A stretch of 64,000 nucleotides of DNA from JANQIO01 sp036351375. Its GTDB lineage: Bacteria > Pseudomonadota > Gammaproteobacteria > Pseudomonadales > Halieaceae. The translations under genes and the position numbers were made by a program. Positions 1 to 8,699 of the stretch are shown in pieces; position 1 is the stretch's first letter; every line of letters starts with the position of its first letter. The notes beneath the pieces are model-generated. The model saw only the letters and a program-made list of their open reading frames with translations. It was not told the DNA's origin and did no database searches. The stretch covers positions 124,001 to 188,000 of the forward strand of contig JAZBOY010000092.1 in NCBI GenBank assembly GCA_036351375.1, read 5' to 3'.

Positions 1-324
1 GCCGCGCAGACGGTATTCGTAGTCGCCGTGGATGGTGGCGCCCAGGTACATATTGTCCGGGTTGTCTGCACCCAGCTTGACCATGTTGCCGAGGCCACGC
101 ATGACCGGGTACTCGGCACTGCCGCTCTCGATCACGCCCTCCAGGCTGTTGCGCAGCAGGCGGGTCAGGTAGCGAAAGCCCTCGGCCCGGTTGAAAGCGT
201 CGGTGGGCGTGCGCGAGTCGGTGATGTACTGCCCCAGCCCCTTGAGTTGTTCACAGAATTCTTCCCAGGCGGCTCCGCTGGCAACCTTCGCCTCGATGTC
301 CGCCGCACTCAGTTCTTCACTCAT
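1..324 (-). CDS. DUF1214-like protein, N-terminal part (cut by window edge)
   Basis: The reading frame starts at an ATG (322-324) and stays open to the window edge, giving about 108 residues without a stop. The visible part begins MSEELSAADIEAK and contains a run around FNRAEGFRYLTRLLR and KLGADNPDNMY. That combination resembles the N-terminal region of DUF1214-containing proteins found in hydrocarbon- and steroid-degrading bacteria. The biochemical role is unknown. It lies just upstream of the GST gene on the same strand, so the two may be cotranscribed. The C-terminal domain that would confirm the family is outside the window. Confidence 0.6.
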   Translation of the reverse strand, partial: MSEELSAADIEAKVASGAAWEEFCEQLKGLGQYITDSRTPTDAFNRAEGFRYLTRLLRNSLEGVIESGSAEYPVMRGLGNMVKLGADNPDNMYLGATIHGDYEYRLRG

Positions 325-339
325 GCTGTGCTCTCCCTG

Positions 340-1035
340 TTAACTGGCCCGGGTGCTGGTGCTGTCTTCGATGCGCGTCATCCAGTCCGTCACCGGTGGA
401 TACTCCCCGAGCATGGTGGCCACGAAGTCGGCATCACGAAAGCACTGGAACATGGCATAAACCGCGAGGTCAGCCAGGGTCAAGCGATTGGCCACCAGCC
501 AGTCTTCCTGGCCTAACATGTTGGCCACGGCCTCGATATGTCGGCGCGTGTCGGTGGCGAGCTGCTCCGGGCTCTTGCGGCCGATGCCCTGGGTGCTGGT
601 GGCCTTGCGCAGCAGCCGCGGGATCATCCGTTTCAGCAGCCAGCGCAGGACCGGTGCCTCGTTCTCGATCAGCTTGGGCGTGTTCCGCTCACTGTTGCCC
701 GGGGTGGTAAAGCGCAGCACCATCTCGTAGAAGTACAGGCTCTCGTCGGCCCAGTCCTCCAGGGCGTGCACCAGGCCGCGCTGCCGCGGCGAGCTGGGTA
801 TCAGTGCGGGTTCCGGGAAAGCCTGCTCGATGTAGTAGGCCATGTCGGTGGAATCCACCACCACCTTGCCGTCGTGCTCCAGCGCCGGCAGCTTGCCGGA
901 GGGGCTTATCTTCAACACCTTGCTGCGGTCGGCGATGCGCCAGTACACCTCTTCAAAGGGCACGCCCTTGTAGTTGAGCATGCGCTGGATCTTCTCGTTG
1001 AAGGGTGACTGCGCGTACTGGTGCAAAGTGAGCAT
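340..1035 (-). CDS. Glutathione S-transferase family protein
   Basis: A 231-residue protein with a thioredoxin-fold N-terminal domain (about residues 1-75) and a helical C-terminal domain. The N-terminus LTLHQYAQSPFNEKIQ has the usual beta-alpha start with a Ser in the activating position. SGKLPALEHDG carries the cis-Pro loop, and the following VVDSTDMAYYIE is the glutathione gamma-Glu binding segment. LTLADLAVYAMF near the end is the conserved GST C-terminal motif. It probably conjugates or isomerises a small electrophile in the cytoplasm; the substrate cannot be inferred. It is preceded by a gap holding no other gene and followed 15 bp later by the DUF1214-like gene. Confidence 0.85.
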   Translation of the reverse strand: MLTLHQYAQSPFNEKIQRMLNYKGVPFEEVYWRIADRSKVLKISPSGKLPALEHDGKVVVDSTDMAYYIEQAFPEPALIPSSPRQRGLVHALEDWADESLYFYEMVLRFTTPGNSERNTPKLIENEAPVLRWLLKRMIPRLLRKATSTQGIGRKSPEQLATDTRRHIEAVANMLGQEDWLVANRLTLADLAVYAMFQCFRDADFVATMLGEYPPVTDWMTRIEDSTSTRAS

Positions 1036-1130
1036 GGTGCGTTTGTCCTTATTGTTGTGAGTGTCGTGGGTAGAGTGCTCTGGGTAAGACTCTGTTGATA
1101 CGGAGTGGTATGCAGGTGCGCAAGTGCAAC

Positions 1131-1571
1131 TCAGGGCTGGGCACTCTCCCTGGCCAGTGCCAGCTCGCGCAGCAGGGCCGCCTCGGTCTGTGGGCCGATC
1201 AGCCGCGTGATCTCTTCGCCCTGGGGAGTGAGAATCAGCGTGGTTGGCAGCACGGTGGGGCGCACCAGGCCCAGGCGCGGGCCGGGGTCGGTGGCGAGTA
1301 GTGGGAACTGGATGCCCATGTCCGCTGCCTGGGCCCGCAGGTCTTCACCCTGTACCTCGTCGAAATTCACCGCGTACACGTCCAGCTCACTGGAGCCGAA
1401 GGCCAGCCGGTTGAGCTCCGGAATTTCCTCGCGGCAGGGGGCACACCAGCTGGCCCAGTAGTTGATCACCATCCAGTTGCCGTTCAGGGTCGGGCTATCG
1501 GCAATGCCCACGGGAACGCCCGGGCTGCAGGCGCCGAGCAGCGCCAGCGCCAGGATCGCCAGCCCTCTCAC
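1131..1571 (-). CDS. TlpA-like thioredoxin-fold lipoprotein
   Basis: I chose the GTG at 1571 because it gives a clean lipoprotein signal (VRGLAILALALLGAC, Cys at about residue 15) and overlaps the stop of the upstream YihY gene by GTGA. The longer frame reads back into YihY. The mature domain has the redox motif WCAPC in the context YWASWCAPCREEIPEL, typical of TlpA/ResA proteins, and a cis-Pro region (VLPTTLIL). It is predicted to be a membrane-anchored periplasmic thiol reductant or thiol-disulfide exchange protein. The partner is unknown. Overlap with YihY suggests translational coupling. Confidence 0.85.
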   Translation of the reverse strand: MRGLAILALALLGACSPGVPVGIADSPTLNGNWMVINYWASWCAPCREEIPELNRLAFGSSELDVYAVNFDEVQGEDLRAQAADMGIQFPLLATDPGPRLGLVRPTVLPTTLILTPQGEEITRLIGPQTEAALLRELALARESAQP

Positions 1572-2854
1572 CGCGAGAACAGCTCCGCCAGGCTCAGTGA
1601 CAGCAGCTCGCGTTGCTGGGTGCGCTGGGTCTTGAGCAGCTCCTGGGCCTCGGCGCGCCAGCCCTCGACTTCCGCCAGCTGCATGTCTTCCAGGGCAATC
1701 TCGCCGGTTACCCACTCCTTCAATTGCCAGAAGTGAACCTTGTGCAGGTCGCGAGACAACAGGTACCGGCCTCTTTCGTCAATGACCACCAGCTTGCGCT
1801 GGATAAACAGGTCCCTCAGCGCCGTCCAGGTGTCGCTGTCCAACTGTGCGTGGCGCTGGTTTGCAGTGCGCACCAGGTGGAATTCGCTGACGCTGTCTCC
1901 CCGCTGGTAGTTCTCCCACAGCAGCTCCAGTACCACCAGTGCTTTCAGCAAAGGCGGCACATTGCCGCTGGACTCATAGCGGAAGGTAGAGAGGGAATGC
2001 ACGATCACAGAGCCCGCCAGCACGATATTCCAGGACAGGTAGATCCACAGCAGCAACAGCGGGAAGGCGGCAAAGGCGCCGTAGATGGCGGTGTAACTGG
2101 TCTTTGCAATGAGCTTGCCGAAACCCCAGCGGGCAATGTTGAAGACAATCGCAGTGAGCAGCCCACCGAGCAGGGCATGCTTGATATTGACACGGCAGTT
2201 CGGTACGGCGGCATACAGCAAGCTGAAGGCCACCGTCGACAACAGCAGCGGTGCCAGCGACAGCACCATGCGCCTGACTCCGATCACGTCGTACTCGGCG
2301 AAGAAGCGGTCAGTCACGCCCAGGTAGGCCGTGCTGCCCAGCGCCAGACCGATCAGGATCGGGCCCAGGCTCAGCACTGCCCAGTACAGCAGGAAACTGG
2401 ACACCGGGCTGCGATTGGTGCGGGTGCGCCAGATACGGTTGAAGGTGCTCTCGACATTGCGCAGCATCAACACTGCAGTCACGATCAGCACGCCGATACC
2501 CGGCCCGCTCAGGTTCTGGGCCTGTTGGGAAAAACTCGCGAGCGCCTCACTGACCTGGTTCTTGGCCCGGGATACGGTGTCACCGGCGCCACCGTCCGGA
2601 AACAGGTTGTCGAACAGCAAATCCTGCAGGTCGCCGGCGCGCACCTGCAGATCGGGGATGGCCGAGAGAATGGCGAACATCACCGTGATCAGTGGCACCA
2701 GCGCGAACAGGCTCATATAGGTCAGTGCGGCGGCGCTACGGTTGCAGCCGTCTTCGACAAAGCGCTGGCCGATGTAGCGGCCCCAGGGCAAAAACTCCCC
2801 GCGTAACCGGGTCAGGCTTTCCACGAGCGAACGCTGTTGGCTTCGGGCATCCAT
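1568..2854 (-). CDS. YihY/virulence factor BrkB family inner-membrane protein
   Basis: A 428-residue protein starting MDARSQQRSLVESL with about six hydrophobic segments between residues 35 and 290, in the YihY (BrkB, formerly RNase BN) arrangement. Family-typical stretches include CNRSAAALTYMSLFALVPL and YGAFAAFPLLLLWIYLSW. The C-terminal 130 residues are soluble and helical and probably cytoplasmic. The family's molecular function is unsettled; the old ribonuclease BN assignment belongs to another gene. The gene is followed by the overlapping TlpA-like lipoprotein and is divergent from arsC. Confidence 0.88.
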   Translation of the reverse strand: MDARSQQRSLVESLTRLRGEFLPWGRYIGQRFVEDGCNRSAAALTYMSLFALVPLITVMFAILSAIPDLQVRAGDLQDLLFDNLFPDGGAGDTVSRAKNQVSEALASFSQQAQNLSGPGIGVLIVTAVLMLRNVESTFNRIWRTRTNRSPVSSFLLYWAVLSLGPILIGLALGSTAYLGVTDRFFAEYDVIGVRRMVLSLAPLLLSTVAFSLLYAAVPNCRVNIKHALLGGLLTAIVFNIARWGFGKLIAKTSYTAIYGAFAAFPLLLLWIYLSWNIVLAGSVIVHSLSTFRYESSGNVPPLLKALVVLELLWENYQRGDSVSEFHLVRTANQRHAQLDSDTWTALRDLFIQRKLVVIDERGRYLLSRDLHKVHFWQLKEWVTGEIALEDMQLAEVEGWRAEAQELLKTQRTQQRELLSLSLAELFSR

Positions 2855-2871
2855 GGCGCCACATTATGGCA

Positions 2872-2898
2872 TGTTTGGCGTGTTTGGCGTGTTTGGCA
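2872..2898. repeat. Three tandem 9-bp units between divergent genes
   Basis: Three head-to-tail copies of TGTTTGGCG (the last ending in A) occupy the short gap between the YihY start and arsC. The array probably lies in the promoter or leader region of one of the divergent genes. No function can be assigned; unit number may vary between strains by slippage. Confidence 0.8.
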
Positions 2899-2957
2899 TG
2901 AACGGAGCGCCGGCTTGGTATAATCCGCCGCCCCATCCACCACGTAGACGCCCTGCA

Positions 2958-3308
2958 ATGCCTGATTTCACGATTTATCACAACCCTCGCTGCTCCAAGT
3001 CTCGCCAGACCCTGGCCCTGCTGGAGGAGAACGGTGTCAGCCCCGAGATTGTGCTGTACCTCGACACGCCACCGTCGGCGGCCGAGTTGAAAACGCTGCT
3101 CGGCAAGCTGGGCATGGAGGCCCGTGCCCTGCTGCGCAAGGGCGAGGAGGCCTACAAGGCAGAAGGCCTGGCAGACACCAGCCTCGACGAGGGCGCCCTG
3201 CTGGCAGCGATGGTGGCTCACCCCAAATTGATCGAGCGCCCCATCGTCGTGAAAGGTGATCGCGCGGTACTGGGTCGGCCGCCGGAAAACGTGCTGGAGC
3301 TGCTGTGA
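2958..3308 (+). CDS. arsC: ArsC/Spx-family arsenate reductase (glutaredoxin type)
   Basis: The start at ATG 2958 gives a 116-residue protein beginning MPDFTIYHNPRCSKSR, with the single catalytic Cys in the NPRCSKS motif of glutaredoxin-coupled ArsC. The downstream LIERPIVV and GRPPENVLELL match the C-terminal signature of the family (the RP arginine binds the oxyanion). The frame is open upstream, but the N-terminal extension is low-complexity and covers the tandem repeat. The enzyme would reduce arsenate to arsenite with glutathione. No arsB or arsR is nearby, so a housekeeping YffB/ArsC role is possible. The stop overlaps the wrbA GTG by four bases. Confidence 0.9.
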   Translation: MPDFTIYHNPRCSKSRQTLALLEENGVSPEIVLYLDTPPSAAELKTLLGKLGMEARALLRKGEEAYKAEGLADTSLDEGALLAAMVAHPKLIERPIVVKGDRAVLGRPPENVLELL

Positions 3309-3913
3309 GCCAACCCTACGTACTGGTGCTGTACTACAGCCGCCATGGGGCCACCGCCACCATGGCACGCCACGTGGCCCGCGGGATCGACCAGGTCAAC
3401 GGTATCGAATCGCGGGTGCGGACGGTGCCGCCGGTGTCGCCGGAATACGAGGGCGGCGGCAGCGATATACCGGAAGAGGGCCCGCTGTACTGCGAGGCAG
3501 ACGACCTGCGCAACTGCGCCGGCCTGGTGATGGGCAGCCCCACCCGCTTCGGCAATATGGCAGCGCCGCTGAAATACTTTCTCGACCAGGGCTCCAGCCT
3601 GTGGATGAGCGGCGCGCTGATCGACAAGCCCGCCGCGGTATTTACCTCCACCGCCAGCCTGCACGGCGGCCAGGAGACCACCCTGCTGAGCATGATGCTG
3701 CCGCTGCTGCACCACGGCATGAGCATTGTCGGGCTGCCCTACAGTGAAACTGGGCTCATGACCACCGCGGGCGGCGGTACGCCCTACGGCGCCTCCCATG
3801 TGGCGGGCCAGTCGGGCGAGCGCGCCGTGGACGACACCGAACTTAACTTGTGCCGCGCCTTGGGTGCCCGCGTCGCGCGCTGGGCACTGGCCGCCGGAGA
3901 ATTACATGATTGA
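3305..3913 (+). CDS. wrbA: NAD(P)H:quinone oxidoreductase, WrbA type
   Basis: Begins at GTG 3305, overlapping the arsC stop. The 202-residue flavodoxin-fold protein has the FMN phosphate loop near the N-terminus (YYSRHGATATMARHVARG), MGSPTRFGNMAAPLKYF (the WrbA flavin-binding loop) and TSTASLHGGQETTLLSMM (conserved WrbA segment). It is expected to carry out two-electron reduction of quinones in the cytoplasm and protect against quinone redox cycling. It is the second gene of a tightly overlapping arsC-wrbA-DUF2069-sppA run. Confidence 0.92.
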   Translation: MSQPYVLVLYYSRHGATATMARHVARGIDQVNGIESRVRTVPPVSPEYEGGGSDIPEEGPLYCEADDLRNCAGLVMGSPTRFGNMAAPLKYFLDQGSSLWMSGALIDKPAAVFTSTASLHGGQETTLLSMMLPLLHHGMSIVGLPYSETGLMTTAGGGTPYGASHVAGQSGERAVDDTELNLCRALGARVARWALAAGELHD

Positions 3914-4292
3914 ACGCAGCCTGCGCAGCGGCGTGGCGCGCCGCGCCGCCCTGGCCAGCCTGGCCATGCTGATCCTGGCCCAGGCGCTGGATGCCTGGGT
4001 GCGGGGGGCGCCGCTGGGCATTTACCTGCTGCGCATCCTGCCGCTGGCGGTCTTCCTGCCCGGGCTGATCCGTGACCAGGCGCGTACCTATATCTGGCTG
4101 TGCTTTGTTATCCTGTTGTACTTTCTGACTGTGGTTCTGCGGCTGTTCTACAACCCCGCAGACCCGGTGGCCTGGGTGGCCATGGCCAGCATCGTGGTGT
4201 TCTTCAACGCCGGTATGCTCTATGTCCGCTGGCGTTCGCAGGAGCTGCGCGCCGGGGCCACCGCGGAAATCTCGGAGGTAGAGAGATCATGA
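3906..4292 (+). CDS. DUF2069 small inner-membrane protein
   Basis: The ATG at 3906 lies inside the end of wrbA, and the gene ends in an ATGA overlap with sppA, so all three are probably translated together. The 128-residue product has four hydrophobic segments (about residues 17-30, 40-55, 62-82 and 88-108), matching the DUF2069 family commonly found next to wrbA in gammaproteobacteria. Function is unknown. The charged tail (RWRSQELRAGATAEI) is probably cytoplasmic. Confidence 0.88.
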   Translation: MIERSLRSGVARRAALASLAMLILAQALDAWVRGAPLGIYLLRILPLAVFLPGLIRDQARTYIWLCFVILLYFLTVVLRLFYNPADPVAWVAMASIVVFFNAGMLYVRWRSQELRAGATAEISEVERS

Positions 4293-6166
4293 GCGATAGC
4301 GAGCGGCGCATCGAAGAGCGGCCCGGACCCATACGCCACGTACTGGGCACCCTCTGGACCGGCATTACAAAGATTCGCCTGGCCATTTCCAACCTTTTGT
4401 TTTTGTTGATTATTTTCCTGGTGATCTGGGCCTTTCAGGACACCACTCCGCAGCCGCTGCCCGACAGCGCCGCGCTGCTGCTGAACCCGGTGGGCACAGT
4501 GGTAGACCAGAAAACCTTCGTAGAGCCTCTTGAGATGCTGCTTGGCGACCAGGCGGCCCAGGAGCGGGAAGTGCTGCTGGGCGACATGATTGACGCCATC
4601 CTGCTGGCCAAGGACGACCCGAAAATCACCGCCCTTGTGATGGAGCTGGACCAGCTGTTCGGCATCGGCACCAGCAAGACCAGCGAGGTCGCAGCCGCCA
4701 TTGCCGAGTTCCGCGCCACCGGCAAGCCGGTGATTGCCTGGAATGACAACCTCAGCCAGTCCCAGTACCTGCTGGCGGCAGAAGCCGACGAGCTGATTAT
4801 CCACCCGATGGGCAGCGTGGTGCTGGAAGGCTTTGCCAACTACCAGTGGTATTTCGCCGACGCGCTGGAAAAGTTCTCGGTCAACGTGCACGTGTTCAAG
4901 GCTGGCCAGTTCAAGTCAATTGCCGAGCCGTTCCAGCGCAACAGCATGTCGGAGGGAGAGAAGGCCATCAGCCGCCAGTGGCTGGACGGCGCCTGGGCGC
5001 ATTACACCGACCAGGTGGAGGCCCGCCGCCAGTTGCCCCCCGGTGCCATCAACAACTACGTGAACCGCTTCGCGGAACAGGTCGAGAGCAACGGCGGTGA
5101 CCTTGCCACGACTGCGCTGGCCACCGGCCTGGTAGACCGCGTGATGCAGCACAGCGAGGCCAACGAATACATCGCTGGCATCGTCGGCGCCACTGACGGT
5201 GAGGGCTATTACGAAGCGGTGGAATTCGAGCGTTACCTGCAGCGCAGGCGGCCGCCGCTGGCCGGCCTGGGCGGCAAGCCCCAGGTGGCCACTATCGTCG
5301 GCCGCGGCACCATCATGAGCGGCGAGCAGCCCGCCGGCACTATCGGTTCTGCCACCCTCGGGCCGTTGATCGAGAATGCCGCGGCGGACCCGAGCGTCGC
5401 TGCTATTGTGCTGCGCCTGGACAGCGGCGGTGGCGGCACCTTTGCCTCGGAAGTGATTCGCCAGAAAGTGCTGGAAGCGCGCCGCAGCGGCAAGCCTGTG
5501 GTGGTATCTATGGGCAGTATCGCCACCTCCGGCGCCTACTGGATCGCCGCGGCGGCGGACCAGATCCTGGCCACGCCCACCACGCTCACCGGTTCCATCG
5601 GCGTGTTCGCCGCCTTTCCTACCTTTGAAGAGGTGCTAGACCGCGCCGGCATCACTACCGACGGCGTCGGCACCACCGACGTGGCCGGTGCCTTCCGCGC
5701 GGACCGCCCGATCCAGCCGGCGGTCAGCCGCACCATCCAGGCCTCGGTAGACCATTACCACCGCCTGTTTGTGGATGTGGTCAGCAACGGCCGCGAGTTG
5801 CCGGAGGACGAGGTGCGGAACCTCGCCAACGGCAGCGTGTTCCTGGCGTCTACCGCACAGGAGCTGGGCCTGGTTGACGCCCTGGGCGATGGTCGGGACG
5901 CGGTGCGTGCGGCCGCCACACTGGCAGGCCTGGAGGAGGGCAATTACACCTCGGTGATTTTCGAGGAGGCTCCCAGCCCCCGCGAGATGTTCATGCGCCA
6001 GCTGGCGGGCAATGCTCACCAGGCGCTGGGCGGTTTGCCCATGCAGGACTGGCAGGCTGTGCTCAGGAGCTGGAGCGCCCCGTTGAAGGCCGGCATGTCG
6101 GTACTGGAGAATCTCGACGACCCCCGCGGCGTCTATGCCCACTGCCTGGTGTGCATGGCGCCCTGA
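4289..6166 (+). CDS. sppA: Signal peptide peptidase SppA, 67K type
   Basis: The ATG at 4289 overlaps the previous stop and gives 625 residues, the usual length of the two-domain 67K SppA. A single N-terminal transmembrane segment (about residues 30-52) anchors it. The first half carries the catalytic Lys in FKAGQFKSIAEPF, and the second half the nucleophile Ser in RLDSGGGGTFASEV, followed by GSIATSGAYWIAAAAD. It degrades cleaved signal peptides in the inner membrane. It is the last gene of the overlapping arsC-wrbA-DUF2069 run. Confidence 0.93.
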   Translation: MSDSERRIEERPGPIRHVLGTLWTGITKIRLAISNLLFLLIIFLVIWAFQDTTPQPLPDSAALLLNPVGTVVDQKTFVEPLEMLLGDQAAQEREVLLGDMIDAILLAKDDPKITALVMELDQLFGIGTSKTSEVAAAIAEFRATGKPVIAWNDNLSQSQYLLAAEADELIIHPMGSVVLEGFANYQWYFADALEKFSVNVHVFKAGQFKSIAEPFQRNSMSEGEKAISRQWLDGAWAHYTDQVEARRQLPPGAINNYVNRFAEQVESNGGDLATTALATGLVDRVMQHSEANEYIAGIVGATDGEGYYEAVEFERYLQRRRPPLAGLGGKPQVATIVGRGTIMSGEQPAGTIGSATLGPLIENAAADPSVAAIVLRLDSGGGGTFASEVIRQKVLEARRSGKPVVVSMGSIATSGAYWIAAAADQILATPTTLTGSIGVFAAFPTFEEVLDRAGITTDGVGTTDVAGAFRADRPIQPAVSRTIQASVDHYHRLFVDVVSNGRELPEDEVRNLANGSVFLASTAQELGLVDALGDGRDAVRAAATLAGLEEGNYTSVIFEEAPSPREMFMRQLAGNAHQALGGLPMQDWQAVLRSWSAPLKAGMSVLENLDDPRGVYAHCLVCMAP

Positions 6167-6209
6167 CACAACCGACAACACTGATAACAACAAGCAAAAG
6201 GACACACCG

Positions 6210-6776
6210 ATGCCCAAGGCCAGTGACCTGAAGCGCGGCAGCGTGGTCGAGATCAACGGCGACCCTTACATTGTGATCAATATCGACGTAAAGGCACCGT
6301 CGTCCCGCGGCGCCAACACGCTGTACAAAGTGCGCTTCAACAATGCCCGCACCAAGCAGAAGCTGGACGAGACCTTCAAGGGCGAGGACATGCTGGGTGA
6401 TATCGACCTGGAGCGCCGCCAGCTACAGTACTCCTACATGGACGGCGACGATTACGTGTTCATGGACGAGGAAGACTACAGCCAGTACAGCCTCTCACTG
6501 GACAGCCTGGGCGATCAGGCCCAGTTCATCAGCGACGGCCTGGGCGGCATCATGGGGATGCTGGTGGAGGGTACCCTGATCGGCATCGAGCTGCCGCAGT
6601 CGGTGGTGCTGGAAATTGTTGAGACCGCACCGGGTATGAAAGGCGCCTCTGCCTCGTCGCGCACCAAGCCCGCCACCTGCAACACCGGCCTGGTGGTACA
6701 GGTGCCGGAATATCTCGAGGTAGGTGAGCGCATCAAGGTGAACACCCAGGAAGTGCGGTACATGTCCCGCGAGTGA
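6210..6776 (+). CDS. efpL: Elongation factor P-like protein EfpL (YeiP)
   Basis: Starts MPKASDLKRGSVVEING at ATG 6210 and is 188 residues long, the standard length. The tip loop APSSRGANTLYKVRF has Arg at position 33, as in E. coli EfpL (YeiP), not the modified Lys of EF-P. The C-terminal domain carries ETAPGMKGASASSRTKPA and VQVPEYLEVGERIKV, characteristic of this subfamily. It binds stalled ribosomes and relieves arrest at proline-containing motifs. It is followed by a GTGA overlap with dgkA, so the two are probably cotranslated. Confidence 0.95.
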   Translation: MPKASDLKRGSVVEINGDPYIVINIDVKAPSSRGANTLYKVRFNNARTKQKLDETFKGEDMLGDIDLERRQLQYSYMDGDDYVFMDEEDYSQYSLSLDSLGDQAQFISDGLGGIMGMLVEGTLIGIELPQSVVLEIVETAPGMKGASASSRTKPATCNTGLVVQVPEYLEVGERIKVNTQEVRYMSRE

Positions 6777-7153
6777 GCCGCTTCAGCATCGCCGAGCGCA
6801 TGGCCAGTTTCAGCCACGCCTTCTGGGGTTTCATCGACCTGCTGCGCTCGCAGCACAACGCCCGTATCCATCTGCTGGCCACGATTTTGGTAATTGCGCT
6901 GGCGTCCTGGCTCAAACTGGACCGCACCGACTGGATTGCCCTGTTGGTGGCGATCGCGCTGGTGTGGGTGACCGAGGCCCTGAACACCGCGCTGGAATAC
7001 CTCGCCGACGCCGCGGTCCCTGAGCATCATCCCCTGATTGGCAAGGCCAAGGACGTGGCGGCCAGCGCCGTACTGATTGCCTCACTGGTGGCGGCAGTTA
7101 TCGGCCTGCTGGTGTTCCTGCCGGCACTGCTCCCGGAACTGTTCGCAGGCTAG
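6773..7153 (+). CDS. dgkA: Diacylglycerol kinase DgkA
   Basis: Starts at GTG 6773 overlapping the efpL stop. The 126-residue protein has three transmembrane helices, and WVTEALNTALEYLAD contains the active-site Glu and Asn of prokaryotic DgkA; an upstream amphipathic stretch (SFSHAFWGFIDLLRSQHNARIH) matches the family. It phosphorylates diacylglycerol to phosphatidic acid in the inner membrane for lipid recycling. Confidence 0.95.
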   Translation: MSRFSIAERMASFSHAFWGFIDLLRSQHNARIHLLATILVIALASWLKLDRTDWIALLVAIALVWVTEALNTALEYLADAAVPEHHPLIGKAKDVAASAVLIASLVAAVIGLLVFLPALLPELFAG

Positions 7154-7181
7154 ACCTCCGCCTGGGCGTGCGCGCCGGCGA

Positions 7182-7805
7182 TCACCTTTCTACGCCCCTT
7201 ATACCCAGCAGTACTGCTGCCCCCATCAGGCTGGCGCCTGCCAGCCGGTCTACCACGGGTTTCAGGCCATCGGCCATTCTGGTCGCCAGCCAGCTGGCGC
7301 CCTTGCCGTAGGCGGCGAGAAAGCTGCCGTCGATGGCGATATAGGTCGCGCCAAGGATGGCGATTTGCGGCCCGAGTGCCGACTCCGGATTGAGGAACTG
7401 GGGGAACAGGGCAGCGAAGAACACCACCGCCTTGGGGTTGGCGGCAGAGGTGAGAAAGCCCCGCAGCCAGAGGTTCCTGAGGGATGCAACGGGCAACGGC
7501 CGCGCCTCGCCACCTGCGCGGAAGGAGTGAATAATCATCCTGAGCCCCATCCATGCCAGGTAGGCTACGCCCAGCCATTTGATCACCAGGAAACCGTAGC
7601 GCGAGCCGGCGACGACCGCCGCGAGTCCGAGACCCGCCAGCAGAATCTGCAGGGCGTTGGCCGACAGGTCGCCCGCCGCGGTGGCCAGCGAGCGCTGGAA
7701 GCCGTTGGTCATACTGACCGAGATCATCAGCAGGTGGCTGGGCCCGGGTGTGCTCATGAACAGCAGCACAGTGCCGACATACAGTAACCAGGTGTCGAGG
7801 GTCAT
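7182..7805 (-). CDS. LysE/RhtB family exporter
   Basis: A 207-residue protein with about six hydrophobic segments. TPGPSHLLMISVSMTNGF near the start is the LysE signature, followed by GDLSANALQILLAGLGL, WLGVAYLAWMGLRM and FLTSAANPKAVVFFAALFPQF, all standard family positions. It is predicted to export an amino acid or derivative across the inner membrane; the substrate is unknown. It converges with dgkA, leaving only 28 bp between the two stops, and lies 31 bp downstream of the MOSC gene on the same strand. Confidence 0.9.
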   Translation of the reverse strand: MTLDTWLLYVGTVLLFMSTPGPSHLLMISVSMTNGFQRSLATAAGDLSANALQILLAGLGLAAVVAGSRYGFLVIKWLGVAYLAWMGLRMIIHSFRAGGEARPLPVASLRNLWLRGFLTSAANPKAVVFFAALFPQFLNPESALGPQIAILGATYIAIDGSFLAAYGKGASWLATRMADGLKPVVDRLAGASLMGAAVLLGIRGVER

Positions 7806-7836
7806 GGCGTGGGTTCCTTTCCCGGTTCGTGTTTGC

Positions 7837-8688
7837 TCAGTCCAGCAGTGTCAGCGCGTCACCGACCTTGACGGTGCCGGGCTGTTCCACCGTGGCATAA
7901 ACGCCGAGGCTGCCGCCGGCGGACTGCACCAGGCTGCGCATGATGCCCGGGTCGCGCGGCAGGTCGTCAAAGCCGTGGGTCGTCATTACGCAGCGCGGGC
8001 ACTCCACGGTCACCTGCAGCACCGCCTCGCCCAGCTGCAGGCGGCGGTCGTGCCAGTCCTGTTCCGGGTAGCCTTCGGTGTCCGGAAGGTCCAGCAGGAA
8101 GTTGGGCCGGAAGCGGCGCACGTCTATCACGGCGTCAGAGGCCGCTCGCAGTGTCGCGAGAGACGTGTTGCTCAGCAGCAGAATGGGAAAGGCATCGAAA
8201 TAGGTGCCCGGGGGCGATTCGAACTCCATCAGCTCCGGCGGAAAAAGCGACAGGTCGGGCAGCGGTTCATCGGGCTGGCGGCCGAACATGTCGCGCAGTT
8301 CCTGTTCGAAGTCTTCCTGGTCCGGGGCGCCGCGGCGGTAGTGGTCGAGGGCGTCGGCGGGCAACAGGGGCCACAGCGATACGGCGTGATCCAGCGCCGC
8401 GCTGAGGCGCTCGTTGACATCGGTAGCGCCGGTGTCCACCACGCTGCCATCCGGCAGGGTAATCTGTGCGGGGCTGGACCCTGTTTCCGCCGGCGGGTTT
8501 GGATAGGCCGCCTTGCACTGCATCAGCCCCGGCAGTTTCTTGCCGCCGCGAATACCCCCGCGCACCTCATCGCGCACGGCCCAGGCGCGGTCTCCGGGAA
8601 CGCCGCCCGGGCCTACAGTCGTGTCCTGCAGGCGTTCCCCGCCCATGCTCTTGACCGCGTAGCGCCAGATCTCGGTGACGGTGCCCAT
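7837..8688 (-). CDS. MOSC domain protein
   Basis: The ATG at 8688 gives the expected start MGTVTEIWRYAVKSMGGERL, the beta-barrel entry of MOSC proteins; the frame is open further upstream but unlike the family. About 283 residues: an N-terminal MOSC_N-like domain, then the MOSC core with the conserved Cys in VTVECPRCVMTT and the downstream DPGIMRSLVQ. These proteins bind a sulfur or molybdenum cofactor Cys and are involved in molybdoenzyme-type reductions or sulfur transfer. No molybdenum genes are visible nearby. Confidence 0.9.
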   Translation of the reverse strand: MGTVTEIWRYAVKSMGGERLQDTTVGPGGVPGDRAWAVRDEVRGGIRGGKKLPGLMQCKAAYPNPPAETGSSPAQITLPDGSVVDTGATDVNERLSAALDHAVSLWPLLPADALDHYRRGAPDQEDFEQELRDMFGRQPDEPLPDLSLFPPELMEFESPPGTYFDAFPILLLSNTSLATLRAASDAVIDVRRFRPNFLLDLPDTEGYPEQDWHDRRLQLGEAVLQVTVECPRCVMTTHGFDDLPRDPGIMRSLVQSAGGSLGVYATVEQPGTVKVGDALTLLD

Positions 8689-8699
8689 AAGCTCGCTCC

